64,000 nucleotides of DNA from the NCBI RefSeq assembly GCF_029338335.1, contig NZ_CP119796.1, one strand, 5' to 3'. The first letter of the stretch is position 1, and every line of letters begins with the position of its first letter. This document shows positions 45,050 through 54,171 of this stretch, piece by piece. The notes under the pieces are model-generated. The model searched no databases and was not told the origin of the DNA. It saw nothing but the letters and a program-made list of their open reading frames with translations. A program made the position numbers and the translations under genes. This stretch comes from Halomontanus rarus (GTDB lineage: Archaea; Halobacteriota; Halobacteria; Halobacteriales; Natrialbaceae).

Positions 45050-46006
45050 GTGCTCGGACAGGAACTCTTCGACGTGTTCACGTCGGCGGTTGCACCGCCG
45101 CTGGCGATCGCCGCGGCCGGATACGTACTCGGACGGTGGCGCGAGATCGACGTCGAACCGCTGAGTACCGTCACGGTCTATCTGCTCATGCCGGCGCTGG
45201 TCTTTCACAGCCTCGTCACGATGCCGGTCGGGGGTGACACCGCCTTCTCGCTGGTGACTGCGATGGTCGGCTTCACCGCCGTGATGGCCGTCACCACCGC
45301 GGCGGTCGGCCGACTGGCCGGCGAGACGGGGAGCGTTCTCTCGGGTGCGACGCTGGCGGCCGCCTTTCCGAACGTGGGAAACTTCGGGATTCCGGTGGCG
45401 ACGTTCGCCTTCGGCGATATCGGTCGAACGACCGCCGTGGTGTTCGTGCTCGTCCAGAACGTCTTGCTGTACACGGTCGGCGTCTACCTCCTCTCGAGCA
45501 GCGGCGCAGGGAGCGATCGCACGGCTGCGGTCGAACGGGTACTGACGCTCCCGGTGACGTACGCCGTACTCGCCGCCGGCGTCGCGCTCGCGTTCGATCC
45601 GGTGCCTGCCGGCGGCCCGTCCCTGGAGACGATCGGGATGGTGGGGGACGCCTCGATTCCGCTGTTCCTGATCATTCTCGGGATCCAGCTCGCAGATATG
45701 AATCCCGGACGGACGATCAAACGGGTCGTCCCGACCGTCGGCGTCAAGTTACTGATTGCACCGATCGTTGCGGTCGTCGTCGCGCTGGTGACCGGGATCG
45801 CTGTGCTCGACGCGGGACGGGCGTTCGTGGTGCTCGCCGCGGGCCCGGCCGCGGTCACGCCGCTAGTACTGACCATCGAGTTCACAGCAGATCGAGAGGA
45901 AGGACTGTCGGCAGCCGACTACGTGGGAACGGTCGTTCTTCTCACGATTCTCGGCTGTTTACCGATCGTCACCGGTTTGATAGTGGCGTTCGAATTGTTC
46001 CTCTGA
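45050..46006 (+). CDS. AEC family transporter (auxin efflux carrier type)
   Basis: 318 residues from GTG 45050 (an in-frame TTG at 45029 is less likely). About ten membrane helices in two halves, with the family patterns VAPPLAIAAAGYVLGRW at the N-terminus, LMPALVFHSLV, AFPNVGNFGIPVATFAFGD (conserved N-x-x-N-x-G-IP motif) and DASIPLFLIILGIQLADM in the second half. AEC proteins carry organic acids such as malate. No neighbour fixes the substrate. It lies 145 bases after the esterase gene and converges on the broken cohesin gene. Confidence 0.9.
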   Translation: MLGQELFDVFTSAVAPPLAIAAAGYVLGRWREIDVEPLSTVTVYLLMPALVFHSLVTMPVGGDTAFSLVTAMVGFTAVMAVTTAAVGRLAGETGSVLSGATLAAAFPNVGNFGIPVATFAFGDIGRTTAVVFVLVQNVLLYTVGVYLLSSSGAGSDRTAAVERVLTLPVTYAVLAAGVALAFDPVPAGGPSLETIGMVGDASIPLFLIILGIQLADMNPGRTIKRVVPTVGVKLLIAPIVAVVVALVTGIAVLDAGRAFVVLAAGPAAVTPLVLTIEFTADREEGLSAADYVGTVVLLTILGCLPIVTGLIVAFELFL

Positions 46007-46062
46007 ACCGGCTTCGTTCGATCACGACCGTTTCGACGAGCGATGCTCTCGAAACGGGAGAG

Positions 46063-48175
46063 TCACTCACTCCGACGATCGGTTCCCCGACCGAATCGGA
46101 GCCAGATCGTCGCAGAAGCGAGGATGGCGACGATTGCCGCCGACATACCGAAACCTGGTGTCGAACTCGCGTCGTCGGATCCGCTTCCGCTCGAGTCCTC
46201 ATCAGGGGCCGCCGTCGGGTCGTCGTCTTCGGAGTCGGTCGATTCGTCTTCACCGGTCTCCGTCGACTCGTCCTCACCGCTCTCCGTCGGTTCGTCGTCG
46301 GTGCCCGCTTCGGTCTCGGTCGATTCAGTTTCGTCGTCCGTTTCGTCGGTTGATTCGTCGGTCGATTCGTCGTCCCCGGCCTCGGTCGACTCGTCGTCAC
46401 CGGGTTCGGGAGCACGATCCCACCACCACCACCGCCACCATCGCCATCGTCGCTCTCACCGTCGGTACCGACTTCAAGGGTCGTCGTCGCCGTCTCGTTC
46501 CGGCTGGTCACGCTCACGTTTCGCTCGCCGGTCTCGTTCTCGGCCGTCTCCCACGTCATGTTCACGGTCCCCGTCTCGCTCCCGTTCAGCGAGACGGTCG
46601 ACGCGTCGACGACGGTCTCGTCGACGACGAGTTCGAGCTCCTGCGTGGCAGCCACGCTCCCGACGTTCGCGACCGTCGACTGGATCGTGACGTTGTCGGC
46701 GGCGGCGACCTCGGCCGGCGGATCGACGAGATCGACCTCGAAGAACGCTGGTTCGGGTGACGTAACACGCGCGGTCGTCGTGTCGGTGTCGTCGGGACTC
46801 GTCACCGTCACGTCGAGCGCCGAGGGATCCTCGTCGTCGGTGGGATAGACGAACGTGAGCGTCGTCTCGTCGTCCGCTTCGAGGTCGACCGTCTGGGAAT
46901 CGATCGAGTCGCCGTCGACGTCGAGATCGATCGCGGCGGATCCGGATTCCTTGCCGACGTTCGCGACCGTTACGTCGACGAACAGGTCCTCGCCTGCAGG
47001 TACCGAATCGTTCACCTCGCTAATCGCGACGTCGAAGGACGGCCCGGCAACGGCTTCCGCAACCGCCACCGACTCCGTATCGCTCTCGTTCGCAGTCGTG
47101 ACGGTCGCGTCGTAGGTCCCGTTGTCACCGACCGTAGTGTCCCATCCCAGCGTCACCGCCGTGGACTCTCGCCCCTCGAGGGAGACGTTTTCGACGGTGT
47201 CGACCGTTTCGCCGCCGATTTCGAGGGAGACCGTCTGCGTATCGGTGAGGTCGCCTGTGTTCGTGACGGCGGTCTCGACTCGTAGCTCCTCGCCTTCGAC
47301 CGGGGTGGATGCGTTCGTGATCGCGGGATCGAAGAACGCCGATTCGGGCGTTTCGATCACCTCGATGGCCGTCGTCGCGGTGACATTGTCGATCTCGACC
47401 AGGAGGTCGTGTTCGCCGACGTCGTCAGCGGTGGTCTCCCAGACCATCGTAACGTTCGTCGTCTCTCCGCCGGCGAGGTATCGATCGCTTCAGTCTCCGT
47501 CGCGAGTTCGAGTTCGCCGGTCGCCTCGGTCTCCCCCGTATTTTCGACTTCGGCGACGACCGTCGCCTCGTCACCGGCGACCACGCGGTCGTCGGTTTCG
47601 TCGTCGATCGTCACGAGGTACCCCGGCTCGTCGGTCACCGCGAGTTCCGCCCCGTCTCGCTGTCCGACGGTGTACGTTTCGAGGTCGATATCGGTAATCT
47701 CGTCGACCTCGGCGATCTCGAGGCCGACCGGACCTTCGGACCGACCCTCGAGTTCGACGTCGAAGAGGTCAGTCGAGTTGGCGGCGTCGTGTTCGGCGTC
47801 GAGCAGCGCGACCGTGATGGTCAGTTCCGCCCCGTCTACCGAACGGTCGGTGTGGACCAGCGGTCCGTCCTCGCCGTCGGCGTGAACCGCGACGTCCTCG
47901 AGGGTCGCGACGTCGCTGTCGTTCGCCGCTAGCGTCATCTCGTAGGCGCTCACGCCGTCGGTCGCACCGTCGATGCCGACCGTTACGTTCGCAGAATCGC
48001 CAGTTTCGAGGTCGGTTCCCGGTGCGTCAACCGTTACGGCGGTCGCGTTGTGCGTGTCGCCGAGTACACCATGACTCCCGAGCGCGAACACGCCGGCGAC
48101 GACCGCGATGGCGAGCACCAGGAGCGCGACTCGAGACGCGTTCGCTCTCGGTTCGAAGGTGAGGCGTTCGATCAT
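46063..48175 (-). pseudogene. Cohesin / CARDB-repeat / PGF-CTERM surface protein, frameshifted
   Basis: The reading is split over all three minus-strand frames. Frame one (48175 to about 47475): signal anchor VALLVLAIAVVAGVFALGSH, then a cohesin-like domain (VDAPGTDLETGDSANVTVGI, GVSAYEMTLAANDSDVATLE). Frame two (about 47470 to 46430): CARDB-type repeats such as FDVAISEVNDSVPAGEDLFV and VTVANVGKESGSAAIDLDVD. Frame three (about 46430 to 46063): a Glu/Asp/Ser/Thr linker, then TPGFGMSAAIVAILASATIW followed by RFGR, a PGF-CTERM signal for archaeosortase. A base change near 47475 and one in the GGT-rich tract near 46425 separate the parts. Either it is a recent pseudogene or the read has two errors. 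It starts 2 bases after the dockerin gene ends. Confidence 0.8.
46220..46425 (-). repeat. Low-complexity DNA coding an acidic Glu/Ser/Thr linker
   Basis: Degenerate short units of GAC-GAG-TCG-ACC type (minus strand), encoding DDESTE-like repeats between the last CARDB-type domain and the PGF-CTERM anchor. Such linkers are commonly glycosylated in haloarchaeal surface proteins. Confidence 0.6.
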
Positions 48176-48177
48176 CG

Positions 48178-48886
48178 TTACTCCACCAGCCGATTCCACA
48201 GCGCCTGCACGTCCGCGATGCTCACGTCGCTCCCGATCCCACTGAAGTCGAACGCGGCGGGGTTTTCCGCAACGGCGTCGCTGTCGAGGTTCTCGTACAG
48301 CGCGTGAACGTCGGCGGCAGTGAACGTGCCGTCGCCGGTGACGTCCTCGTAGAGCCCGTCACCGTCGAGGTCCTGTGGCGGGTCGGAGCCGACGACCGTC
48401 GGTGGTTGGAGCGCCGTCGCACCCGACAGCGATAGCTCGTACCCGTCGACCGTCGTCGCGTCGCTCGCGGCGACGACGACCGTGTACGTCCCCGGATTCT
48501 CGATCGTCGTGTCGATGGTCGCGATGCCGTCGTCGTCCGGATACGTGTCCCGGGCGATCCGATCCGCGTTTGCGTCGTACAGCCGAACGGTCATGGCGGT
48601 CTCGTACAGTTCCGGCGGCCGAGCCTCGATCGTCACCTCGTCGCCCGCCCGAGCGCCGAACGTGTGCGCCCGATAGAAATCGTCGAAGGCTGGTAGGCAA
48701 TGGTCGTCGGACGTTATCGTCCCCGTTACTGTCTCGCCGGACCCGACCGAATCGGTGGCCGGAATCCCCTCGTAAATACGGAGTTCGTAGGAGAACCTCT
48801 CCTCGTAATCCGAACTGGTGGCAACGATCGTGTGCTCGCCGCTACCCGACGAAATCCATTCTCTCGGATCCGATTGTAATTATGTG
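48178..48886 (-). pseudogene. Dockerin-containing secreted protein, 5'-truncated
   Basis: The frame is open from about 48886, where an in-frame stop lies a few codons upstream and no start codon begins a signal peptide; the N-terminus is missing. It reads EHTIVATSSDYEERFSYELR, SGETVTGTITSDD, then a beta-sandwich VTIEARPPELYETAMTVRLY and a typical archaeal dockerin: DLDGDGLYEDVTGDGTFTAA with VHALYENL, and FSGIGSDVSIADVQALWNRL. The two calcium-binding loops of a dockerin are both present. Truncation falls within 15 bases of an IS605-type right end, which explains it. The cohesin gene follows after 2 bases, so they were an operon. Confidence 0.8.
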
Positions 48887-48898
48887 TCAGATATAATT

Positions 48899-49140
48899 TG
48901 AGCCCCGAACATTGACATCCTCCACACGACTGAAGTCGTGTGATTCTCCGCGTTCGGGGTCAGGTGGTTCGACACCGACGGAGGCATCTTCTCGTCCTCG
49001 GTGGGCGGTCTCGACTGGAGGCAGTGTGGTGGGGTAGGGGCGCGTCACGACGATAGCCCGTTCGGACTATCCTGCTAACATCCTACAGCCGTACCACCGT
49101 ACCCGACTCGCAACCGGAATTACACAGGTAGAAACTCGTC
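48899..49140 (-). mobile_element. IS605/IS1341 remnant: TnpB C-terminus and right end
   Basis: On the minus strand, PYPTTLPPVETAHRG and DASVGVEPPD match the usual tail of haloarchaeal TnpB proteins, running into the element end. The end is a nested inverted repeat: CCCCGAAC (48903-48910) with GTTCGGGG (48952-48959), and inside it a perfect 9-base stem CACACGACT (48923-48931) / AGTCGTGTG (48934-48942). GGAGGATGTCAA follows on the minus strand, the same as in the copy at 4530-4590. The catalytic part of TnpB is gone. The stem region corresponds to the 3' part of the TnpB guide RNA. Confidence 0.7.
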
Positions 49141-49337
49141 CATCATGAATTATAGTTTTAGTACTTCAGATATTATATTAGAGATTATCTCTATTAGTTA
49201 ACGTACAAATTTTATATATACTATGGGTTAGAATGTGTTGATGTCAACAGGTCCAGTGCGGTTGAATCAGACGACAGTGAGCAAGACAGCCTACGAGACC
49301 CCGACCAGACACGATCAGACGAGACACAACACTCAAA
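49141..49337. other. AT-rich promoter and leader region of the GT2 gene
   Basis: Strongly AT-rich at 49145-49225, with a TATA box at 49211-49220. The leader to the GT2 start is about 90 bases and begins with a possible leaderless upstream frame at 49241. Confidence 0.5.
49211..49220 (+). promoter_or_regulatory. TATA box upstream of the GT2 gene
   Basis: TTTATATATA. The expected start of transcription, about 25-27 bases later, is at 49241, exactly at an ATG. Confidence 0.65.
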
Positions 49338-49360
49338 ATGACTACGCAAGGCCACCCTAA
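49241..49360 (+). CDS. Possible leaderless upstream frame overlapping the GT2 start
   Basis: 39 codons from ATG 49241 to TAA 49358-49360, reading MSTGPVRLNQTTVSKTAYET and a threonine/glutamine-rich rest. It sits at the predicted transcript start and overlaps the GT2 start codon (49338) in another frame. It may be a regulatory upstream frame or chance; there is no domain. Confidence 0.3.
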   Translation: MSTGPVRLNQTTVSKTAYETPTRHDQTRHNTQNDYARPP

Positions 49361-50627
49361 CTCCGGCAACAGCGTCGACTCACTCCTCGAACAGGGACCG
49401 AAACCCGAACGGGAACGAGGACAGAGACAGCACGCGACGCTCGAGCAAGACGGCATCGAATCGGAACACCGAGAGGCCGACCACCTCCTCCTCGGTCGCG
49501 ACAGCGAACAGGAACCGGCGATCAGCATCGTCATGCCGACACTCAACGAAGAAGACGGCGTCGGCGAGTGTATCGACCGGGCGAAAACCGCGATCGAAAA
49601 ACTGGGAGTAACCGCCGAAATCATTCTCAGCGATAGCTCGAGCGACCGAACACCCGAAATCGGCCGCGAAATGGGTGCGATCGTCGTCGAACCAGACGCC
49701 CCCGGCTACGGCTACGCCTACCGGTACGCGTTCGAACGTGCCCGCGGTGAGCACATCGTGATCGGCGACGCCGACACCACCTACGACTTCGAAGCCATCC
49801 CTGAACTCCTCGACCGGATGGAGAGCACCGACGCCGACATGGTGATGGGCAGTCGACTCGAGGGCGAGATCAAACCCGGCGCGATGCCGCCGCTCCACCA
49901 GTACATCGGAAATCCGCTCCTGACGAAGTTTCTCAACACCTTCTACGGAGCCGGCGTCAGCGACGCCCACAGTGGCTTTCGGATCATCCAGAGGGAGTCC
50001 CTCGACGAACTCGACCTGGAGACCGACGGCATGGAGTTCGCTAGCGAGATGATCATGGAAGCCGGCGCACAGGACATGACGATCGAGGAAGTTCCCATCA
50101 CGTACCACGAACGGGAAGGTGAAGCCACCCTCGAGAGTTTCAAAGACGGCTGGCGACACGTCCGATTCATGCTCGTCAACGCGCCCGGCTACCTGTTCTC
50201 GGTCCCCGGAGTCGTTCTCGGACTGCTCGGACTCGTCGTGATGGGCCTCGCCGTTACTGGCACGTCCATCGGGTCGGCAACCCTCGGTATCCACTCGATG
50301 ATCGCCGGGAGCCTTCTCGTGATCGCCGGCTACCAAGTCGTGAGCCTCGGCGTCTTCGCATCCGTCGCCAGTAACCCGATTCAGAAACCAAGCGACCCGG
50401 TCACCAATCTGGTTACTGAGTCGCTGTCGCTCGAGCGCGGTGCGACGGTCGGACTCGCACTCCTCGTCGCTGGCGGGCTCTACACCGGGATCTTGATCTC
50501 GCAGTGGATCGCCGACGGGTTCGGCTCGGTTGCCTTTACGATGGGCTCGCTCGTCGCGTTCACGGCTATCGTCGTCGGATTACAAACAGTGTTCTCGTCG
50601 TTCTTTTTGGGCGCGGTTACGTCGTGA
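49338..50627 (+). CDS. Dolichyl-phosphate-type GT2 with membrane tail
   Basis: 429 residues. Residues 1-60 are a hydrophilic Gln/Glu/Arg-rich extension. Residues 62-270 are GT2: AISIVMPTLNEEDGVGECID, IILSDSSSDRTPEI, GYGYAYRYAFERARGEHIVI, GDADTTYDFE metal site and GVSDAHSGFRIIQRE. Helices at about 285-310, 318-340, 370-395 and 400-428 form the membrane tail. This arrangement is widespread in haloarchaea for enzymes that charge dolichyl phosphate with a hexose at the start of N-glycosylation or exopolysaccharide synthesis. It is the first gene of the right-hand glycan region. Confidence 0.9.
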   Translation: MTTQGHPNSGNSVDSLLEQGPKPERERGQRQHATLEQDGIESEHREADHLLLGRDSEQEPAISIVMPTLNEEDGVGECIDRAKTAIEKLGVTAEIILSDSSSDRTPEIGREMGAIVVEPDAPGYGYAYRYAFERARGEHIVIGDADTTYDFEAIPELLDRMESTDADMVMGSRLEGEIKPGAMPPLHQYIGNPLLTKFLNTFYGAGVSDAHSGFRIIQRESLDELDLETDGMEFASEMIMEAGAQDMTIEEVPITYHEREGEATLESFKDGWRHVRFMLVNAPGYLFSVPGVVLGLLGLVVMGLAVTGTSIGSATLGIHSMIAGSLLVIAGYQVVSLGVFASVASNPIQKPSDPVTNLVTESLSLERGATVGLALLVAGGLYTGILISQWIADGFGSVAFTMGSLVAFTAIVVGLQTVFSSFFLGAVTS

Positions 50628-50774
50628 ACTGCCTCGGGGTCGAGCCCCGCAACATTCGTCTGACCGTTCTGTGAACGATCGCTCGCTAGCTGGCGACTGT
50701 TCTCTTTGTACTTCCGTAATCGGCCTTCACTCCGGAAGACGAATTTCGCGCCCGCTCACCGAGAAGAACTGCGG

Positions 50775-51539
50775 TCAGTCGCTCCCTTCTGCAGTCACTG
50801 TCTTTTCACACTCGGGTTCGTTCAGTTTCCCCTCTTGGAGTCGGCGTTCGGCCTCGTCTCGGTCCGCAGGATAGCCGACGTCGATTCGCCACCCGTTCAT
50901 ACGAATCGCGTCGATCGTCCGTCCGCTCTGAATCAACAGGTCGATCGCTTCGCTGATCTCGTACTCGCCGCGATTGGACGGCTGAACGAGGTGGCAAGCA
51001 GGTATGATGGCCGGTGTGAAAGTGTAAAACCCGGTCATGACGAGGTTCGACGGTGGATCGTCGGGTTTCTCGACGACGTCGGTGATCTCGCCGTACTTGT
51101 TGGTGTCACAGACGCCGTATCGACTCGCCTCGTCCCACGGGACCTCTTCGACGAGGAACGCTGCGTCCGCCCGTTCTTCCTCGTGACGGTTGACGACGTC
51201 TGCGAGATTTGCCTCGAATATATTATCACCGAGCATGAGCATGAAGTCGTCGTCGATGTGTTTTTCGACGGTCAACAGCGCGTGGGCCAACCCATTTTGC
51301 TCTCGCTGCTGTTCGTACGTGACAGGTATACCGCGGAATTCGTCCCCGTAGTGACTGATGATGGCTTCTTTTCGATAGCCGACAACGACTAGAAGCTCGT
51401 CAACGCCGAGATCATTCAGTTGTTCGAAACAGTGTGTCAGAATGGGTTTCCCGTCGACTTCGACCATCCCTTTCGGCTTGTCTTCGGTCAAGGGTCGAAG
51501 TCGAGTTCCTTCTCCGGCAGCGAGGACGACAGCTTGCAT
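50775..51539 (-). CDS. Sugar-1-phosphate nucleotidyltransferase
   Basis: 254 residues. Starts MQAVVLAAGEGTRLRPLTED with the KPKGMVEVDGKP lysine site, MLMLGDNIFEANLADVV with the DN metal site, EKPDDPP, TGFYTFTP and RMNGWRIDVGYPADRDEAER. It makes UDP- or dTDP-sugar from the sugar 1-phosphate; in haloarchaeal N-glycosylation the matching enzyme is the AglF-type glucose-1-phosphate uridylyltransferase. Single gene, convergent with the GT2 gene and divergent from the GT4 gene at 51752. Confidence 0.92.
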   Translation of the reverse strand: MQAVVLAAGEGTRLRPLTEDKPKGMVEVDGKPILTHCFEQLNDLGVDELLVVVGYRKEAIISHYGDEFRGIPVTYEQQREQNGLAHALLTVEKHIDDDFMLMLGDNIFEANLADVVNRHEEERADAAFLVEEVPWDEASRYGVCDTNKYGEITDVVEKPDDPPSNLVMTGFYTFTPAIIPACHLVQPSNRGEYEISEAIDLLIQSGRTIDAIRMNGWRIDVGYPADRDEAERRLQEGKLNEPECEKTVTAEGSD

Positions 51540-51721
51540 AGACTATTCAACTCCCCAACCAGTAAAAATACTTTCTACTTTCGGATTGAATATAAGGTCG
51601 AATGGTGATGGGAAATGGGCGCAACGGATAACAACGGATACGACAGACACCTCGCCCGTGGAACCCCCTCCGAATGTTTGAACCAATTGACGTGCGATAT
51701 TCCCACACAATTTCCACTATA

Positions 51722-51730
51722 TTTATATAT
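51722..51730 (+). promoter_or_regulatory. TATA box of the GT4 gene at 51752
   Basis: TTTATATAT, 22-30 bases before ATG 51752. The spacing indicates a leaderless transcript and supports this ATG over earlier in-frame codons. Confidence 0.7.
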
Positions 51731-51751
51731 TCTAGAGCAGAAAATTTGACC

Positions 51752-52945
51752 ATGAGGATTTCCTTTGTCGCTGGCTACCTGGATCTCAAGGGCGCTGGAT
51801 CAAATATTAGTCTCGATATCCTCGCTCGGACATTAACGAAGGAAGGCCACGATGTGAACGTGTTCACACTTAACCTCGAAAGAAATAATTGTATTCACAA
51901 GAGTGTCCCGTATACAGTTACTCCAGTTACAGATCTGCTACCAGTAGGGGAGTCTGTGCAAAAAATGGTAACCAAGCTACCTGATCTGCTCGAAACAAAT
52001 ACGGATATATTCCACGTCTTTGATCCTATTTTCGCACCAATATTCGGGGTGTATCGGTATTTTGGGGGGAACATACCGGTCGTATCACGATTGAATTCAT
52101 ATACGATGTTTTGTACAAACCCCTCATTAATGTCTGGTGGATGCCACAAAAACTGCACGGCGTTAGATAAGTTCCGACATGACAACTCATCATCCCAAAA
52201 GAAAATCGCTAAGTCACCGCAGTACCTGTTATCTACCCTCTCAACCCCGACGATGGTAAATTCTATCGACCGGCTTTTCGCTCAAAGTCCGAGTATCAGG
52301 GATGTGTATCGGGAAGTTGGTGTGGAAAATGACCGGTTTTCAGTGATAACAAATTTTTATGACCCATCATTCGGTGGGAGAGATTATGTTAACAATGTAG
52401 AAATCGAGGAGAACATGTTTAATATTTTGTACGTCGGCAGGTTAGAGCGTATAAAGGGGCTCGACGTTCTCTTAGATGCAATCGACTACTGCTCTTCGGA
52501 CGTCATTGTCGACATAGTGGGCGACGGAGAAACACGGTCGTCACTAGAAAAACAGGCACTTGAACTGTCGATTGAAAACCAAGTTACCTTCCACGGATGG
52601 GTTGACCATGAGGAACTCCCCGAATACTACGACAAATCGAATGTCTTCGTTCATCCAGCACGCTGGATAGAACCTTCTGGAAGAGCATTATTAGAGGCGT
52701 TGCAGTACCGATGTCCGGCAATCGTCTCTAATATTGGCGGACCCCCATGGATAGTCGGGGAGGCAGGGTACACTTTTGAACCGGAAGACAGTGAAGAACT
52801 TTCGAGAAAAATAGATCATTTGGCAGGTGACGAAGGGGCTTATCGCTCGTTAGTTGCTAAAAGTGAAAAGAGAGTTACCGACTTTGATCCAGAAGATATT
52901 ATTTCCCGGATCGAAAACGAATATGTCGAATTGGTTGACCGATAA
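51752..52945 (+). CDS. Glycosyltransferase family 4
   Basis: 397 residues from ATG 51752. GT-B fold: MRISFVAGYLDLKGAGSNIS at the N-terminus, FHVFDPIFAPIFGVYRYFGG, then ILYVGRLERIKGLDVLLDAI, VDIVGDGETRSSLEKQAL, VTFHGWVDHEELPEYYDKSN and the donor loop EPSGRALLEALQYRCPAIVS. A cysteine-containing stretch (SGGCHKNCTALDKFRH) near residue 130 is also seen in some GT4 enzymes of capsule clusters. No membrane helix. It is followed after 106 bases by the epimerase gene on the same strand. Confidence 0.92.
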   Translation: MRISFVAGYLDLKGAGSNISLDILARTLTKEGHDVNVFTLNLERNNCIHKSVPYTVTPVTDLLPVGESVQKMVTKLPDLLETNTDIFHVFDPIFAPIFGVYRYFGGNIPVVSRLNSYTMFCTNPSLMSGGCHKNCTALDKFRHDNSSSQKKIAKSPQYLLSTLSTPTMVNSIDRLFAQSPSIRDVYREVGVENDRFSVITNFYDPSFGGRDYVNNVEIEENMFNILYVGRLERIKGLDVLLDAIDYCSSDVIVDIVGDGETRSSLEKQALELSIENQVTFHGWVDHEELPEYYDKSNVFVHPARWIEPSGRALLEALQYRCPAIVSNIGGPPWIVGEAGYTFEPEDSEELSRKIDHLAGDEGAYRSLVAKSEKRVTDFDPEDIISRIENEYVELVDR

Positions 52946-53020
52946 TCACTCCAGAGCATCATTATTGATAGCCTGTGTCGGTTCGAGAATGTCGGTCCAG
53001 AGAATGGTAAAAACAATACT

Positions 53021-53030
53021 CTTTTTAGAG
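53021..53030 (+). promoter_or_regulatory. TATA box of the epimerase gene
   Basis: CTTTTTAGAG, centred 26 bases before ATG 53052, so the epimerase has its own leaderless promoter. Confidence 0.55.
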
Positions 53031-53051
53031 TGGATTTAGTTACTAGATGCA

Positions 53052-54038
53052 ATGAAAGTACTGGTGACCGGTGGTGCTGGATTCATTGGAGGACATCTTG
53101 CACAACAGTTCGTTAGGGACGGATACAATGTAACCACTCTCGATAACCTCGACCCGTTCTACGATACCGAGATCAAGAACCACACGATCGAACAGTGTCG
53201 AAGAAGCGCATCAACTGGCCATGGAACGTACGAATTTATCGAGGGGAATGTGACAGATGAAGATCTTATAACTGATCTCGTTGCAGATGCGGATCTCGTC
53301 TACCACCAGGCCGCCAAAGCGGGGGTACGTCCAAGTGTCAAGAACCCACGTGAGTATGACGAGGTCAACGTCGATGGAACGCTCAATATACTCGATGCAG
53401 CTCGAGATACCGACTGTACACGGGTAATATTCGCTTCATCATCGTCTGTCTACGGGAAACCTCAGTACCTTCCATACGATGAAGAGCATCCAACAACGCC
53501 TATCAGCCCCTACGGTGCATCCAAACTTGCCGCCGAACGATACGCTTGTGTATACAACGAGGTTTACGATCTTCCTATTGTCGGTCTGCGATACTTCACA
53601 GTTTATGGGCCACGAATGCGACCAAACATGGCGATCTCTAATTTCGTATCACGGTGTCATGCAAGCGAACCACCGATCATCTACGGCGATGGCACGCAAA
53701 CACGTGACTTCACATATATTGAGGATATTGTAGCTGCAAATCAAACGTTACTTCAATCGGATTCAGCGGACGGGAAGGTGCTCAACATTGGAAGTACTGA
53801 CAACATATCGATTACAGGCCTAGCTGAAGTAATTCGAGATCAGATCAATACCGATCTCGAACTGGTCTATGATGATGCCCGACAAGCGGACGCCGAGCAC
53901 ACACATGCGTCAGTCGAAAAGGCGGCGGACTTGATTGGGTACAGTCCGTCGTATACGATCAAGGAAGGCGTTATGGAATTTGTCGACTGGTACCGGGAGA
54001 ACCGCGACTGGTATGAGCCATTAGTCCGATCATCATAG
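53052..54038 (+). CDS. UDP-sugar 4-epimerase / extended SDR
   Basis: 328 residues. NAD site GGAGFIG (7-13), a DNLDPFYDTEIK loop typical of UDP-glucuronate 4-epimerases, HQAAKAGVRPSVKNP, FASSSSVYG and catalytic Tyr 154 / Lys 158 in SPYGASK. Substrate-binding region RYFTVYGPRMRPNMAI and FTYIEDIV. It interconverts a UDP-hexose or UDP-hexuronate with its C4 epimer, supplying building blocks for the glycan made here. The loop sequence favours glucuronate, but this is not proof. It is convergent with the flippase gene. Confidence 0.92.
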   Translation: MKVLVTGGAGFIGGHLAQQFVRDGYNVTTLDNLDPFYDTEIKNHTIEQCRRSASTGHGTYEFIEGNVTDEDLITDLVADADLVYHQAAKAGVRPSVKNPREYDEVNVDGTLNILDAARDTDCTRVIFASSSSVYGKPQYLPYDEEHPTTPISPYGASKLAAERYACVYNEVYDLPIVGLRYFTVYGPRMRPNMAISNFVSRCHASEPPIIYGDGTQTRDFTYIEDIVAANQTLLQSDSADGKVLNIGSTDNISITGLAEVIRDQINTDLELVYDDARQADAEHTHASVEKAADLIGYSPSYTIKEGVMEFVDWYRENRDWYEPLVRSS

Positions 54039-54171
54039 TGAATACCACCCACTTACTAATCCACTGGGTGTCAGAGTACATACATCATTCCGTAGGCTAT
54101 CTGCAGGACGTCCATGCGGTAGGTTCTGTCGTCAAACAGTATGATTCGAGTGATCCGTGAACTTGGTTCGA

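Noticed and set aside
43672..45174. A 500-codon minus-strand frame over the esterase gene
   Set aside because: Mirror of the CE15-type gene; the composition is not that of a folded protein.
46220..46425. The short-unit repeat as a CRISPR or minisatellite
   Set aside because: The units are degenerate codon repeats of an acidic linker in a surface protein, without spacers.
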